A stretch of 29,492 nucleotides of DNA from a virus. The position numbers were made by a program, and so were the translations under genes. The stretch lies in IMG/VR virus record IMGVR_UViG_3300042466_001324, positions 1 through 29,492 of that record; one strand, given 5' to 3'. The notes beneath the pieces were generated by a model. The model had not been told where the DNA came from. It did not search any database and was given only the letters and a program-made list of their open reading frames with translations. Shown piece after piece: positions 23,136-29,492 of this stretch (the first letter of the stretch is position 1; every line of letters begins with the position of its first letter).

Positions 23136-23773
23136 ATTTTTATAAAGTAAGCGTTATTATCTTTAGTTAAATCAAATTTGTAATTTAATTCATCTAAAAA
23201 TGATTTTATGTTGTCTAACCCAACATGAGGATATTCAACACACAAAATTTGAGGTAAAAATTTTGAGTTTTTCATCCCTTCTAAAACTTCTATTTCGTAA
23301 CCTTCAACATCTAAGACAAATAAATCGATAGTTTGGTCATGAAAGTTTTCATTCATTAATTTATCTATAATATTATCATATCTCGTTGAAATAACATTAT
23401 ACTCTTCAAAATGACATCCTTCATGGTTTAATAAATCTTCGTGTGTCATTTTGTGTTTAAATGAACCATTACCAAACTTAGTCCCATGATATGGATGTAC
23501 GGCGTGTTTGAATTTTAAAGTTGTTTCTTCACTACCTAAACCCAAATTAAAATTGTGTGATTTAGTTCTATTTGATTTTAACATCTCAAAAATTGGTGGA
23601 GATGCTTCAATATTGATACAAGTCCACCCTAAATTTTCTTCAAAAAATAAAGTTGACGACTCCATTACACCATCAAATGCTCCACATTCAATACTAATCC
23701 CTTTTTCTTTATTTTGAAAATACCTCTCAAAAATAAACTTATCCTGTTCAGATTGTCCGTAAAATTTATACAT
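23132..23773 (-). CDS. FkbM-family methyltransferase
   Basis: A 213-aa SAM-dependent methyltransferase. SIECGAFDGVMESSTL is motif I, FDFVLDVEGYEIEVLEG-like DLFVLDVEGYEIEVLEG is the FkbM signature, and CINIEASPPIFEML binds the adenosine end. FkbM proteins O-methylate sugars or polyketides, so it may cap a glycan. The frame could open at 23857, but that would overlap the upstream gene by 92 nt. ATG 23773 (MYKFYGQSEQ) gives an 8-nt overlap like those elsewhere in the operon and starts right at the conserved 'YGQSEQDKFI', so it is preferred. This gene ends in TGA, the only TGA stop I found among the genes here. Confidence 0.9.
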   Translation of the reverse strand: MYKFYGQSEQDKFIFERYFQNKEKGISIECGAFDGVMESSTLFFEENLGWTCINIEASPPIFEMLKSNRTKSHNFNLGLGSEETTLKFKHAVHPYHGTKFGNGSFKHKMTHEDLLNHEGCHFEEYNVISTRYDNIIDKLMNENFHDQTIDLFVLDVEGYEIEVLEGMKNSKFLPQILCVEYPHVGLDNIKSFLDELNYKFDLTKDNNAYFIKI

Positions 23774-24587
23774 TTTGTATTTCTCTGATATAGTCATCAA
23801 AATTGATGAAAATTTGTTTATTATGCTCTGTTTGAAATTGATAAAAAATGTCCTCATTTACTAACGACAATAATTTATCCGTAAATAATGACATACAGAA
23901 AAAACCTCCTCCGCCCATCATTATTATTTTTTTTGAATTTAATATTAAAGTTAAATCATTAATTATATTTTCAAGGTTAATTCCTTCAGAGGAATAATCA
24001 TCTTTAGTTAAATCAATAATTTTATTTTTATCTATGTTTTTAATGTATTCATCATACAATGAATATACCATTTCATTACCAATAATTGAATACTCCCCGG
24101 TGTAGTTTACATTTTTTTCCCCAAGTAATATTATTTTTGAATCTATCGAATTTAAAGTATTAAAAAAAAATTCAGAATGTTGTTGAAAATTTGATAAATG
24201 GAAATTTCTTGATTTAGTAAATAATACAACATGATTTTTATATTCATCATTAATAGAATCATTAGAAAACTTTTTCTTAAAAATATTCTTTATTCTATCA
24301 TCAGTTAACATTTTATCGATGTAATCTCTATTAACTTCCCAAGTTTTTTCTGGATTAGTTTCACATTCTAAAACAACAAAATCACTCAAAATAAACTTAA
24401 CATAGTCGATACAAAATTTTTTATACGATTCACTTCCGTCCCTATACAAATTTAGATTAGTTTCATTAATCTTTATCTCTAAAACGTCTTCTTTGTTTAA
24501 ACGTAATAACATTTCTCCGCAAAAGAATGTTAAATCCCCTATACCGATATTTTTTAATTCATATTTATGTGTTATTGATTTTTCCAT
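23766..24587 (-). CDS. Putative GT-B-type glycosyltransferase
   Basis: A 273-aa protein. An early IGIGDLTFFCGEML segment resembles the glycine-rich donor loop that opens GT9-like enzymes, and KKIIMMGGGGFFCM (near residue 225) could be the C-terminal donor-site loop. Polysaccharide pyruvyltransferase-like folds share this look. It is Asn-, Lys- and Ile-rich, more extreme than its neighbours, and contains a run of phenylalanines encoded by nine consecutive Ts on its strand (24162-24170). The start is ATG 24587; a TTG at 24608 would extend it by seven residues across a T11 tract. Function is inferred from faint motifs and operon context. Confidence 0.45.
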   Translation of the reverse strand: MEKSITHKYELKNIGIGDLTFFCGEMLLRLNKEDVLEIKINETNLNLYRDGSESYKKFCIDYVKFILSDFVVLECETNPEKTWEVNRDYIDKMLTDDRIKNIFKKKFSNDSINDEYKNHVVLFTKSRNFHLSNFQQHSEFFFNTLNSIDSKIILLGEKNVNYTGEYSIIGNEMVYSLYDEYIKNIDKNKIIDLTKDDYSSEGINLENIINDLTLILNSKKIIMMGGGGFFCMSLFTDKLLSLVNEDIFYQFQTEHNKQIFINFDDYIREIQNV

Positions 24588-24608
24588 TTTAATAAAAAAA
24601 AAAATCAA

Positions 24609-24917
24609 TTAATATGTTTTATGTGCTCTCTGTAAAAATTTACCGTTATCTAAATCCTCACCATTTAATTTTGCTTCAATTATTTCAATAATTTTTGAGT
24701 CAACCTCATTTATTAATTGATTTCTTTGAACATTTAAGTCGCATGCCTTTTTTAATGTCTCCCAAAGTAAATTAGCCCCACTTTCGTCGTTAAAGTATTT
24801 TTCCTTATACTCTTCAAAAGTCATTCTTCTTATATCGTATAATAACTCCTGATTATCCCACATTTTCATGTCAACTGTTACTAATTTATCAATAACGTTT
24901 CCTAATGTATCTGCCAT
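24609..24917 (-). CDS. DUF4254-like small protein
   Basis: A 102-aa helical protein. It opens MADTLGNVIDKLVTVDMKMW and contains LNVQRNQLINEVD near the end, the pattern I associate with DUF4254, a family of Bacteroidota proteins often found beside glycosyltransferases. Full DUF4254 proteins are about twice as long, so this is a short version. Its function is unknown; a role in sugar or lipid-linked glycan synthesis is suggested only by neighbourhood. It sits 5 nt after the GNAT gene and 21 nt before the next gene start, with an 11-A tract between. Confidence 0.6.
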   Translation of the reverse strand: MADTLGNVIDKLVTVDMKMWDNQELLYDIRRMTFEEYKEKYFNDESGANLLWETLKKACDLNVQRNQLINEVDSKIIEIIEAKLNGEDLDNGKFLQRAHKTY

Positions 24918-24922
24918 AATTT

Positions 24923-25354
24923 TTATTTATTTAAGTTTTTATTTAATTTCATTATATGATAAGTAGGGTGAGTTTCAATAATATGAAATTCTTTTTTCAT
25001 ATAAACTGATATTGCAACATGATTATCAATATCAACCGACAATAAGATATCCGAATTAGAATTTAGTATCAAATCATCCATAATCTTACTCCCTATTTTT
25101 TTTCCGGTTTCTGTATCCCCAACCAAAATTCCTAACCATACAATATCGTCTTCAGTATCTAAATGACCATAACCAACACATTTATCACCATCATAGTATA
25201 GACAGGTATAAATGTGATTTTTAACAACTTTGTAAGGTCTTTTTGAAAAATATCTAAACTTGTTAGTCCCAATAGGATTATTTTTAATGAAGTCATCTAA
25301 ATCAATCAATGACGAATAATCTTTGTGATTTATAATTTTTTTAATCAAATCCAT
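24923..25354 (-). CDS. GNAT-family N-acetyltransferase
   Basis: A 143-aa enzyme. WLGILVGDTETGKKIGSKIM (about 73-92) contains the beta4 strand and the Q/RxxGxG/A-type acetyl-CoA pyrophosphate loop (here ETGKKIG). DILLSVDIDNHVAISVYMKK (about 102-121) is the following strand and the 'N..A...Y.K' helix of GNATs. It transfers an acyl group from acyl-CoA to an amine. In this operon, with a DegT-type aminotransferase, the likely acceptor is an amino sugar. It abuts the next upstream gene with no gap. Length is usual for the family. Confidence 0.85.
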   Translation of the reverse strand: MDLIKKIINHKDYSSLIDLDDFIKNNPIGTNKFRYFSKRPYKVVKNHIYTCLYYDGDKCVGYGHLDTEDDIVWLGILVGDTETGKKIGSKIMDDLILNSNSDILLSVDIDNHVAISVYMKKEFHIIETHPTYHIMKLNKNLNK

Positions 25355-26056
25355 TTATAAAGTTTTAATGTCGTGTTTATTAACGTATGGTGATATAAAT
25401 TGTCTATCACAATACATATGTGCAATAACGTTTTCATTATATTTTTTACACATCATCAAACTTAAAAAAGAACTACTAATAATATTAACCGATTTAGCGT
25501 TCTCAATAACCTTCAATAAACTAAACATCCCGTACTGTGGTTCAGCCGTAATGATAGGATAATCAGGTTTTAATAATTCTCTATTGATTTTTATGTTTTC
25601 TTCATCCTTTTCATGAACAAAATGATAATCATGAATTCCTTTACTAACAATTAATTCGTAGTAAACCTTTTCTTCTAATTCATAATCCCTTTCAATATAA
25701 AAATAATCTTGTTTAATTTTTGGGTCCATCCCAACAATTAAATAAAAAGAATCGTCAAAATATTTTTCATAACGATATCCCATATTATCGCAAAAATGGG
25801 AAGAAATAATCTTATCAAAATTTTCATTTTTAATAAAATGTTCCATTTCACCATCGTTTAACACACTTTTGACTTTAATCCTTGGGTTATCTCTAAACAT
25901 AAACACTACGTTATTATGGTAGTGATGTTTAGCCGCAATATGAATTTCGGAATTTGGGTTATCTTCTGCAATTTTACGTATCATACCGTTATGAACTACA
26001 GAGTCACCCATACCTAAATGGTGTTTCACAAATATTTTTAAAGGTTCCCCACTCAT
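25355..26056 (-). CDS. GT9-like putative glycosyltransferase (heptosyltransferase-like)
   Basis: A 233-aa protein. KIFVKHHLGMGDSVVHNGMIRKIAE (about 7-31) matches the opening GxGDxxxxxPxxRxL loop of GT9 heptosyltransferases, and SEIHIAAKHHYHNNVVFMF follows as in that family. The second half (DYPIITAEPQYGMFSLLKVIENAKSVNIISSSFLSLM) parallels the donor-binding half, where a Ser-rich loop contacts the nucleotide sugar. It is shorter than classic GT9 enzymes (about 330-350 aa), so it may be a reduced version or a distant relative. The gaps to its neighbours are zero and 2 nt. Confidence 0.6.
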   Translation of the reverse strand: MSGEPLKIFVKHHLGMGDSVVHNGMIRKIAEDNPNSEIHIAAKHHYHNNVVFMFRDNPRIKVKSVLNDGEMEHFIKNENFDKIISSHFCDNMGYRYEKYFDDSFYLIVGMDPKIKQDYFYIERDYELEEKVYYELIVSKGIHDYHFVHEKDEENIKINRELLKPDYPIITAEPQYGMFSLLKVIENAKSVNIISSSFLSLMMCKKYNENVIAHMYCDRQFISPYVNKHDIKTL

Positions 26057-26058
26057 AA

Positions 26059-27324
26059 TTAACTAACGTGATTATGAGTTATTCTTCCGGTAATTCTATC
26101 ACACCATCCTTTTGATTCTGAATAAGGCCATACAACCCAATAATCAGGTAATGCGTCTGTTTGGAACTCTCTCCAAATCTTACAATAACCATCAGGGTCT
26201 CTTAACATTCCCGCAATTTCTGCTTTGTCAGCATCTTTTCTAAATAAAGTTTCATCTTTATTATTGTGGAATGCAACCACCCAAAATTCATAATCTTTTT
26301 CAGGAACACTTGTATATCCAACATCAATACAATGTTTGAATACCATACAAAAACTATTTTTCCATTCTTCTTCGGTTTCAAAGTTATAAGGGTTTGGTGG
26401 ATATCCTTTGTCTAATGTATGTTTATCAATTGCTCTTTTTTCAAATAAAAGACCTGAATATTTTTCATACTCTTTTAATGTTCTAACAGGTCCAAATCCG
26501 TAAGGTCCGTCATGACCTTCTTGTTCCTCTCCATCCATACCAAATAATTTTCTATTTGTGTGATGAGAGTGTCTATTTTTTTCTCCCCATGTTTTATCAT
26601 CATCCCATTGTTTTGTTCTACCCTTACGAGTATATTCGTGAAACACAACAGGAAGATGTGGATGAAATAAATCATAACCCCAAGTGTATGCTCGTGCTGC
26701 AATTGAAATTTCTTCACCGTGGAAATAATATTCCGGATTATGTTGTACCTCAATTGAGAAAGCACCTAAAGTAAAACAAAAGTGTGCTGAGTAAAATCTT
26801 GCGGTCACAGGTTTTTTTAATTCTTTCCATCCCGGAATAGTTTCAGGTAAGAAGAAGACAGCTCCTTCAGGAATAAATCTATCAAAGACCATTCTCCATG
26901 GTTCATTAATTCTACTCTCCGGATAATTTTCGGGGTCAAAAGATGGGACGTAACCCGTAAGTAGAGGCTTTTCGTATCCATCCTTCTGTAACCCCTTAAT
27001 CATTTTTATTAAGATATCATCCCAATCTTTAACAAATCTCATATGAGAATCAATTTGAAGAGTATACGTTTCACCTTCATAAAGTTGTTGGGTTAGATTT
27101 CTTGCCCAACAAACACCTTTAGACTCTTCGTAAGGAATATCAAGTATTCTAAATCTTTTGTCTTTTCTGTAATCTTCTAATTTATCAAAACCATCTTCTT
27201 CACTGAATTGTCTTGCAATTCCAAATGTGATATTTTTAGGCTTCTTGGCGTTTGCCAACATATCTTTGATTGTTGGTTCTAATTGTGGGTCTCTATAGGA
27301 CGCGATTTGAACAAATATTTTCAT
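26059..27324 (-). CDS. GlcNAc-transferase-like glycosyltransferase (Skp1 GnT1-type)
   Basis: A 421-aa GT-A enzyme of the 'glycosyltransferase (GlcNAc)' family that includes the Dictyostelium Skp1 hydroxyproline GlcNAc-transferase. Motifs are IFVQIASYRDPQLEPTI (3-19), GVCWARNLTQQLYEGE (70-85), the metal-binding QIDSHMRF (90-97) and HGEEISIAARAYTWGYDLF, which recognises the donor. The known relatives attach N-acetylglucosamine directly to a protein. That is relevant because the neighbouring upstream gene encodes a Pro/Thr-rich protein. This is the first gene of the operon, 28 nt after the terminator hairpin. No promoter I would trust is visible; TATAAT occurs only 4 nt before the start codon. 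Confidence 0.85.
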   Translation of the reverse strand: MKIFVQIASYRDPQLEPTIKDMLANAKKPKNITFGIARQFSEEDGFDKLEDYRKDKRFRILDIPYEESKGVCWARNLTQQLYEGETYTLQIDSHMRFVKDWDDILIKMIKGLQKDGYEKPLLTGYVPSFDPENYPESRINEPWRMVFDRFIPEGAVFFLPETIPGWKELKKPVTARFYSAHFCFTLGAFSIEVQHNPEYYFHGEEISIAARAYTWGYDLFHPHLPVVFHEYTRKGRTKQWDDDKTWGEKNRHSHHTNRKLFGMDGEEQEGHDGPYGFGPVRTLKEYEKYSGLLFEKRAIDKHTLDKGYPPNPYNFETEEEWKNSFCMVFKHCIDVGYTSVPEKDYEFWVVAFHNNKDETLFRKDADKAEIAGMLRDPDGYCKIWREFQTDALPDYWVVWPYSESKGWCDRITGRITHNHVS

Positions 27325-27351
27325 GTATTATACGTTTTAGGTAAAAATAAA

Positions 27352-27377
27352 AAACCCTCGAGATAAGTCGAGGGTTT
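27352..27377 (-). terminator. Rho-independent terminator between mucin-like gene and glycosyltransferase operon
   Basis: A 10-bp perfect stem (27352-27361 with 27368-27377) and 6-nt loop, followed on the minus strand by a long T-rich run. It should end the transcript of the Pro/Thr-rich gene and insulate it from the operon. The rest of the 27325-27445 gap is A/T-rich with no gene. Confidence 0.9.
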
Positions 27378-27445
27378 ATTAAATTATATTTTATTTTTTT
27401 TATATTAGTTGTTGTTAACAAATAAATCGAAACTAAACACCATCA

Positions 27446-29492
27446 TTATGGTCTAGTTGGTGTTGGTGTTGGTGTTGGTGTTTCTCCACCAGCAGTTGGT
27501 GTTGGTGTTGGTGTTTCTCCACCAGCAGTTGGTGTTGGTGTTGGTGTTTCTCCTCCCGGTGTTGATGTTACTGTTGCGGTTACTGTTGGAGTAATACCTG
27601 TAACTTCAGGAGTATTACTTGGTGTTACACTAGGTGTTGGTGTTGGTGTCACATTAAAAGTTGAACCTGTCGTTTCACCTGTAAAATCATATTGTGTCGA
27701 CCCTGTCACATCAAATGTAACTCCAGTGAATGAACTTACTTGTGTTAAATCATTATAATCGTAGTCTACAAATACTTGAGTATAACCACTTGTTTGTCCT
27801 GATAAAATTTCTACAGAACTATTAATTACTAATGGTGGTCCTGTAATAGTCCCTAATACATTAGTGAAATTAATAGTAATATCATCAGTTACTACTTGAT
27901 TAGCAACTGCCTGATATCCTGCACCTACTGAACCTTCAAAATAAAATCCCTCTAATTGAATTATAATAGGTGTTGCACAACCTAATGGGTTTACTGATGT
28001 AACTTCACCTACACCTCCGGTTACCTGATATGTTGCAGTTCCATTAGAATAATATCCATTAGAAGCTGTTGTTGATAACAATGTGTTAGTGTACAATATC
28101 TCACCAAGATTTGGTCCTATACCCGCAGCAATCGCTCCATAAAGAGTTATTGGTGAATTATCAAAATTATCACAAGCCGTTGCCGGAACAGTTGCATCAT
28201 AACCTAATGTATAAGTGTAGTAACCAATTGTTTGAGTCGGTGTTTGAGTTAAGGTTGGTGTTTGTGTTTGAGTCTGAGTTAATGTTGGTGTATTAGTTGG
28301 GGTTTGAGTTTGAGTTTGAGTTACAGTTTGAGTTGGTGTTAATGTAACACAAATACTAAATCCTCCAACAATAGAACCGTCAGATGATAACTGAACTATA
28401 TTTTGACTATTATTATAATAACCTGTCATATCAATTGTAGTTGGACCTGCTAATACATTATAGAATATGGTATTTTCATCAAAATTAACTTTATCACCAT
28501 AAATCGTAATTGTTGAATTGTATTGACCACAAGCTTCGTCATATGTTGAACCCGGATAAACCGTAAATGCAAACCTAGTTTGAGTTGGTGTTGGTGTTGG
28601 GGTTGTTGATGCGGTGTTTGTCGGTGTTACTGACGCTGTATTTGTTGGTGTTGACGTATTTGTTGGTGTTGGGGTTGAAGTCTCCGTATTAGTTGGTGTT
28701 TGAGTTAAAGTTTGAGTCGGTGTTTGAGTAGTTGTTGGTGTGTTAGTTGGTGTTTGAGTTAAAGTTTGTGTTGGTGTTAAAGTGATACAATTTGAAAACC
28801 CTCCGCTTTCAACACCATTATTTAATTGTACTACAATTTGTGAGTAGTTATAATAACCTGTTAATCCTGTTGTGTCCGGACCTACGATATTATTGTAAAA
28901 TACTGTGTTATTATCAAATAATGAAGAGTCACCATAAATAACTACTGTTGAATTATATTGACCACACGCAGCATCATAAGTAGACCCCGGATAAACTGTA
29001 AATGGGAATCTATTCGCTGTTGGTGTATTAGTTGGTGTTGTAGTAGGTGTTGGAGTATTTGATGCAGTAACTGACGGTGTTGGACTTTGAGTCGTCGTAT
29101 TTGTCGGTGTTTGCGTTAAAGTCGGTGTTGGCGTTAAGGTAATTACCCCAACACAACCATTCGGGTCAGATGAAGTAATTTCACCTAATCCACCTGTTAT
29201 TAAGAACCATGAAATTCCATTAGAATAATAACCATTACTAGCTGGTGTAGATAACAATGTGTCATCATATAAAAACTCACCTACATTAGGACCTATACCA
29301 CCAGAAACAGCACCATAGTAATTTGATGGTGAATTTGAGTCATTACAAGATTCTTGGATTGTTGCCCCGTAACCTAACGAGTAACTATAATATGAGATAG
29401 TTTGTGTTGGTGATGCAGTATTTGTCGGTGTATTAGTTGGTGATGCAGTATTTGTAGGCGTTTGTGTTGGTGTCTCTGTATTTGTTGGAGTT
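27446..29492 (-). CDS. Mucin-like Pro/Thr-rich modular surface protein (5' end beyond window)
   Basis: At least 682 codons, open to the right edge in the same frame (the TTG at 29257 is not a real start). The protein alternates globular modules with linkers made almost only of Thr, Pro, Gln, Asn and Ser (TPTQTPTNT-type). Module type A begins YY.Y.LGY.AT and has GIGPN.GE.LY..TLLST.ASNGYYSNG. Type B begins FTVYPGSTYD.ACGQYNST and ends GGFS.C.TLTPT. The order from the N-terminus is A-B-B-A, then a different beta-rich domain, then a C-terminal tail of GGETPTPTPTA repeats ending TPTRP. Such linkers are rigid, extended and prone to O-glycosylation. No cell-wall anchor or membrane segment is visible at the C-terminus, so a virion fibre or adhesin is likely. 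A glycosyltransferase operon follows. Confidence 0.85.
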   Translation of the reverse strand, partial: TPTNTETPTQTPTNTASPTNTPTNTASPTQTISYYSYSLGYGATIQESCNDSNSPSNYYGAVSGGIGPNVGEFLYDDTLLSTPASNGYYSNGISWFLITGGLGEITSSDPNGCVGVITLTPTPTLTQTPTNTTTQSPTPSVTASNTPTPTTTPTNTPTANRFPFTVYPGSTYDAACGQYNSTVVIYGDSSLFDNNTVFYNNIVGPDTTGLTGYYNYSQIVVQLNNGVESGGFSNCITLTPTQTLTQTPTNTPTTTQTPTQTLTQTPTNTETSTPTPTNTSTPTNTASVTPTNTASTTPTPTPTQTRFAFTVYPGSTYDEACGQYNSTITIYGDKVNFDENTIFYNVLAGPTTIDMTGYYNNSQNIVQLSSDGSIVGGFSICVTLTPTQTVTQTQTQTPTNTPTLTQTQTQTPTLTQTPTQTIGYYTYTLGYDATVPATACDNFDNSPITLYGAIAAGIGPNLGEILYTNTLLSTTASNGYYSNGTATYQVTGGVGEVTSVNPLGCATPIIIQLEGFYFEGSVGAGYQAVANQVVTDDITINFTNVLGTITGPPLVINSSVEILSGQTSGYTQVFVDYDYNDLTQVSSFTGVTFDVTGSTQYDFTGETTGSTFNVTPTPTPSVTPSNTPEVTGITPTVTATVTSTPGGETPTPTPTAGGETPTPTPTAGGETPTPTPTPTRP
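27465..27563 (-). repeat. Tandem 33-bp repeats encoding the C-terminal Pro/Thr tail
   Basis: Two identical 33-bp units (27465-27497 and 27498-27530) and a third diverged one encode GGETPTPTPTA. Each unit contains GGTGTT triplets, so slipped-strand copy-number change is likely. Confidence 0.9.
27960..28235 (-). repeat. Type A module, second copy
   Basis: Encodes YYTYTLGYDATVPATACDN through the GVGEVTSVNPLGC end. Homologous to 29135-29400 (both contain the SNGYYSNG and GIGPN motifs). Approximate boundaries. Pro/Thr linkers flank the type A copies. Confidence 0.8.
28340..28580 (-). repeat. Type B module, second copy
   Basis: Encodes FAFTVYPGSTYDEACGQ through GGFSICVTL. Homologous to 28785-29018. 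The Pro/Thr linkers at about 28236-28339 and 28581-28784 separate it from its neighbours. Confidence 0.85.
28785..29018 (-). repeat. Type B module, first copy
   Basis: Encodes FPFTVYPGSTYDAACGQ through GGFSNCITL. The two B copies share YNST..IYGD and TGYYN.SQ..VQL. Approximate boundaries. Confidence 0.85.
29135..29400 (-). repeat. Type A module, first copy
   Basis: Encodes SYYSYSLGYGATIQESCND through GGLGEITSSDPNGC. A Pro/Thr/Asn/Ser linker lies before it (29401-29492, cut by the edge) and after it (about 29019-29134). More modules probably continue outside the window. Confidence 0.8.

Noticed and set aside
23774-23857. Longer start for the FkbM methyltransferase
   Set aside because: It would overlap the upstream gene by 92 nt; the ATG at 23773 gives the 8-nt overlap typical of this operon.
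24588-24608. TTG start giving a seven-residue extension of the GT-B-like gene
   Set aside because: The extra residues come from a homopolymer tract and an ATG follows at 24587.
26475-26765. Open frame in another reading frame inside the GlcNAc-transferase-like gene
   Set aside because: Lies wholly within a gene with clear family motifs and looks like an out-of-frame reading of it.
27325-27345. TATAAT-like sequence just before the glycan operon as a promoter
   Set aside because: It ends 4 nt before the start codon with no matching upstream element; too weak to call.
27459-29140. GGTGTT-type repeats considered as a CRISPR array or G-quadruplex region
   Set aside because: The repeats are in frame and encode Pro/Thr linkers with no unique spacers; two-G runs would form only weak quadruplexes.
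29257-29257. TTG at 29257 as the start of the Pro/Thr-rich protein
   Set aside because: The frame stays open to the window edge and encodes the same modules upstream, so the real start lies outside.

Overview
This AT-rich window is a piece of a large, contractile-tailed (T4-like, myovirus-type) phage genome. Three genes fix this: a tail sheath protein, a gp19-type tail tube protein and a T4-type family B DNA polymerase. Next to them are a baseplate-like protein, probable neck and tail-completion proteins and a BppU-like structural protein. Gene starts lack Shine-Dalgarno sequences and sit in A/T-rich leaders. Nearly every gene ends in TAA (the FkbM-type gene ends in TGA). Both traits fit a Bacteroidota (Flavobacteriia-like) host, but that is inference; the window holds no host marker. 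I saw no tRNA, rRNA, integrase, IS element or CRISPR array.

Layout, left to right. (1) 1-5552, minus strand: baseplate-like protein (cut by the window edge), tail tube, a HAD-type phosphatase in an unexpected place, and a very long (1070 aa) tail sheath. Three hairpin terminators separate units here and elsewhere on this strand, and a cluster of CTAG-containing repeats lies between the HAD and tube genes. (2) 5673-8714: a 53-codon ribbon-helix-helix-like gene on the plus strand, then a minus-strand run of a possible gp15-like protein, a zinc-ribbon protein, two tandem paralogues sharing a 53-bp identical start region, and a possible gp14-like neck protein. (3) 8757-13945, plus strand: a SET-domain protein overlapping an SNF2-type helicase, a superoxide dismutase fused to a nuclease-like domain, a gp13-like neck protein and a small structural protein. 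A bidirectional terminator closes this block. (4) 13976-17177, minus strand: DNA polymerase and a BppU-like protein. (5) 17194-27324, minus strand: a tightly packed operon of glycosyltransferases and sugar- or acyl-modifying enzymes. (6) 27446 to the right edge: a Pro/Thr-rich, mucin-like modular protein that continues past the window.

How the parts may work together. The structural genes build neck, tail and baseplate. The polymerase, helicase and nuclease-like domain act on DNA. The glycosylation operon contains an aminotransferase, a GNAT acetyltransferase, an FkbM methyltransferase and about seven glycosyltransferases, enough to assemble a modified glycan. It lies directly downstream of a protein whose linkers are almost purely Thr/Pro/Gln/Asn/Ser. 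The most interesting reading is that the phage encodes a mucin-like surface protein together with the enzymes that decorate it. The second standout is the superoxide dismutase-nuclease fusion, which keeps all four metal ligands and an intact D...QxK nuclease-type motif.
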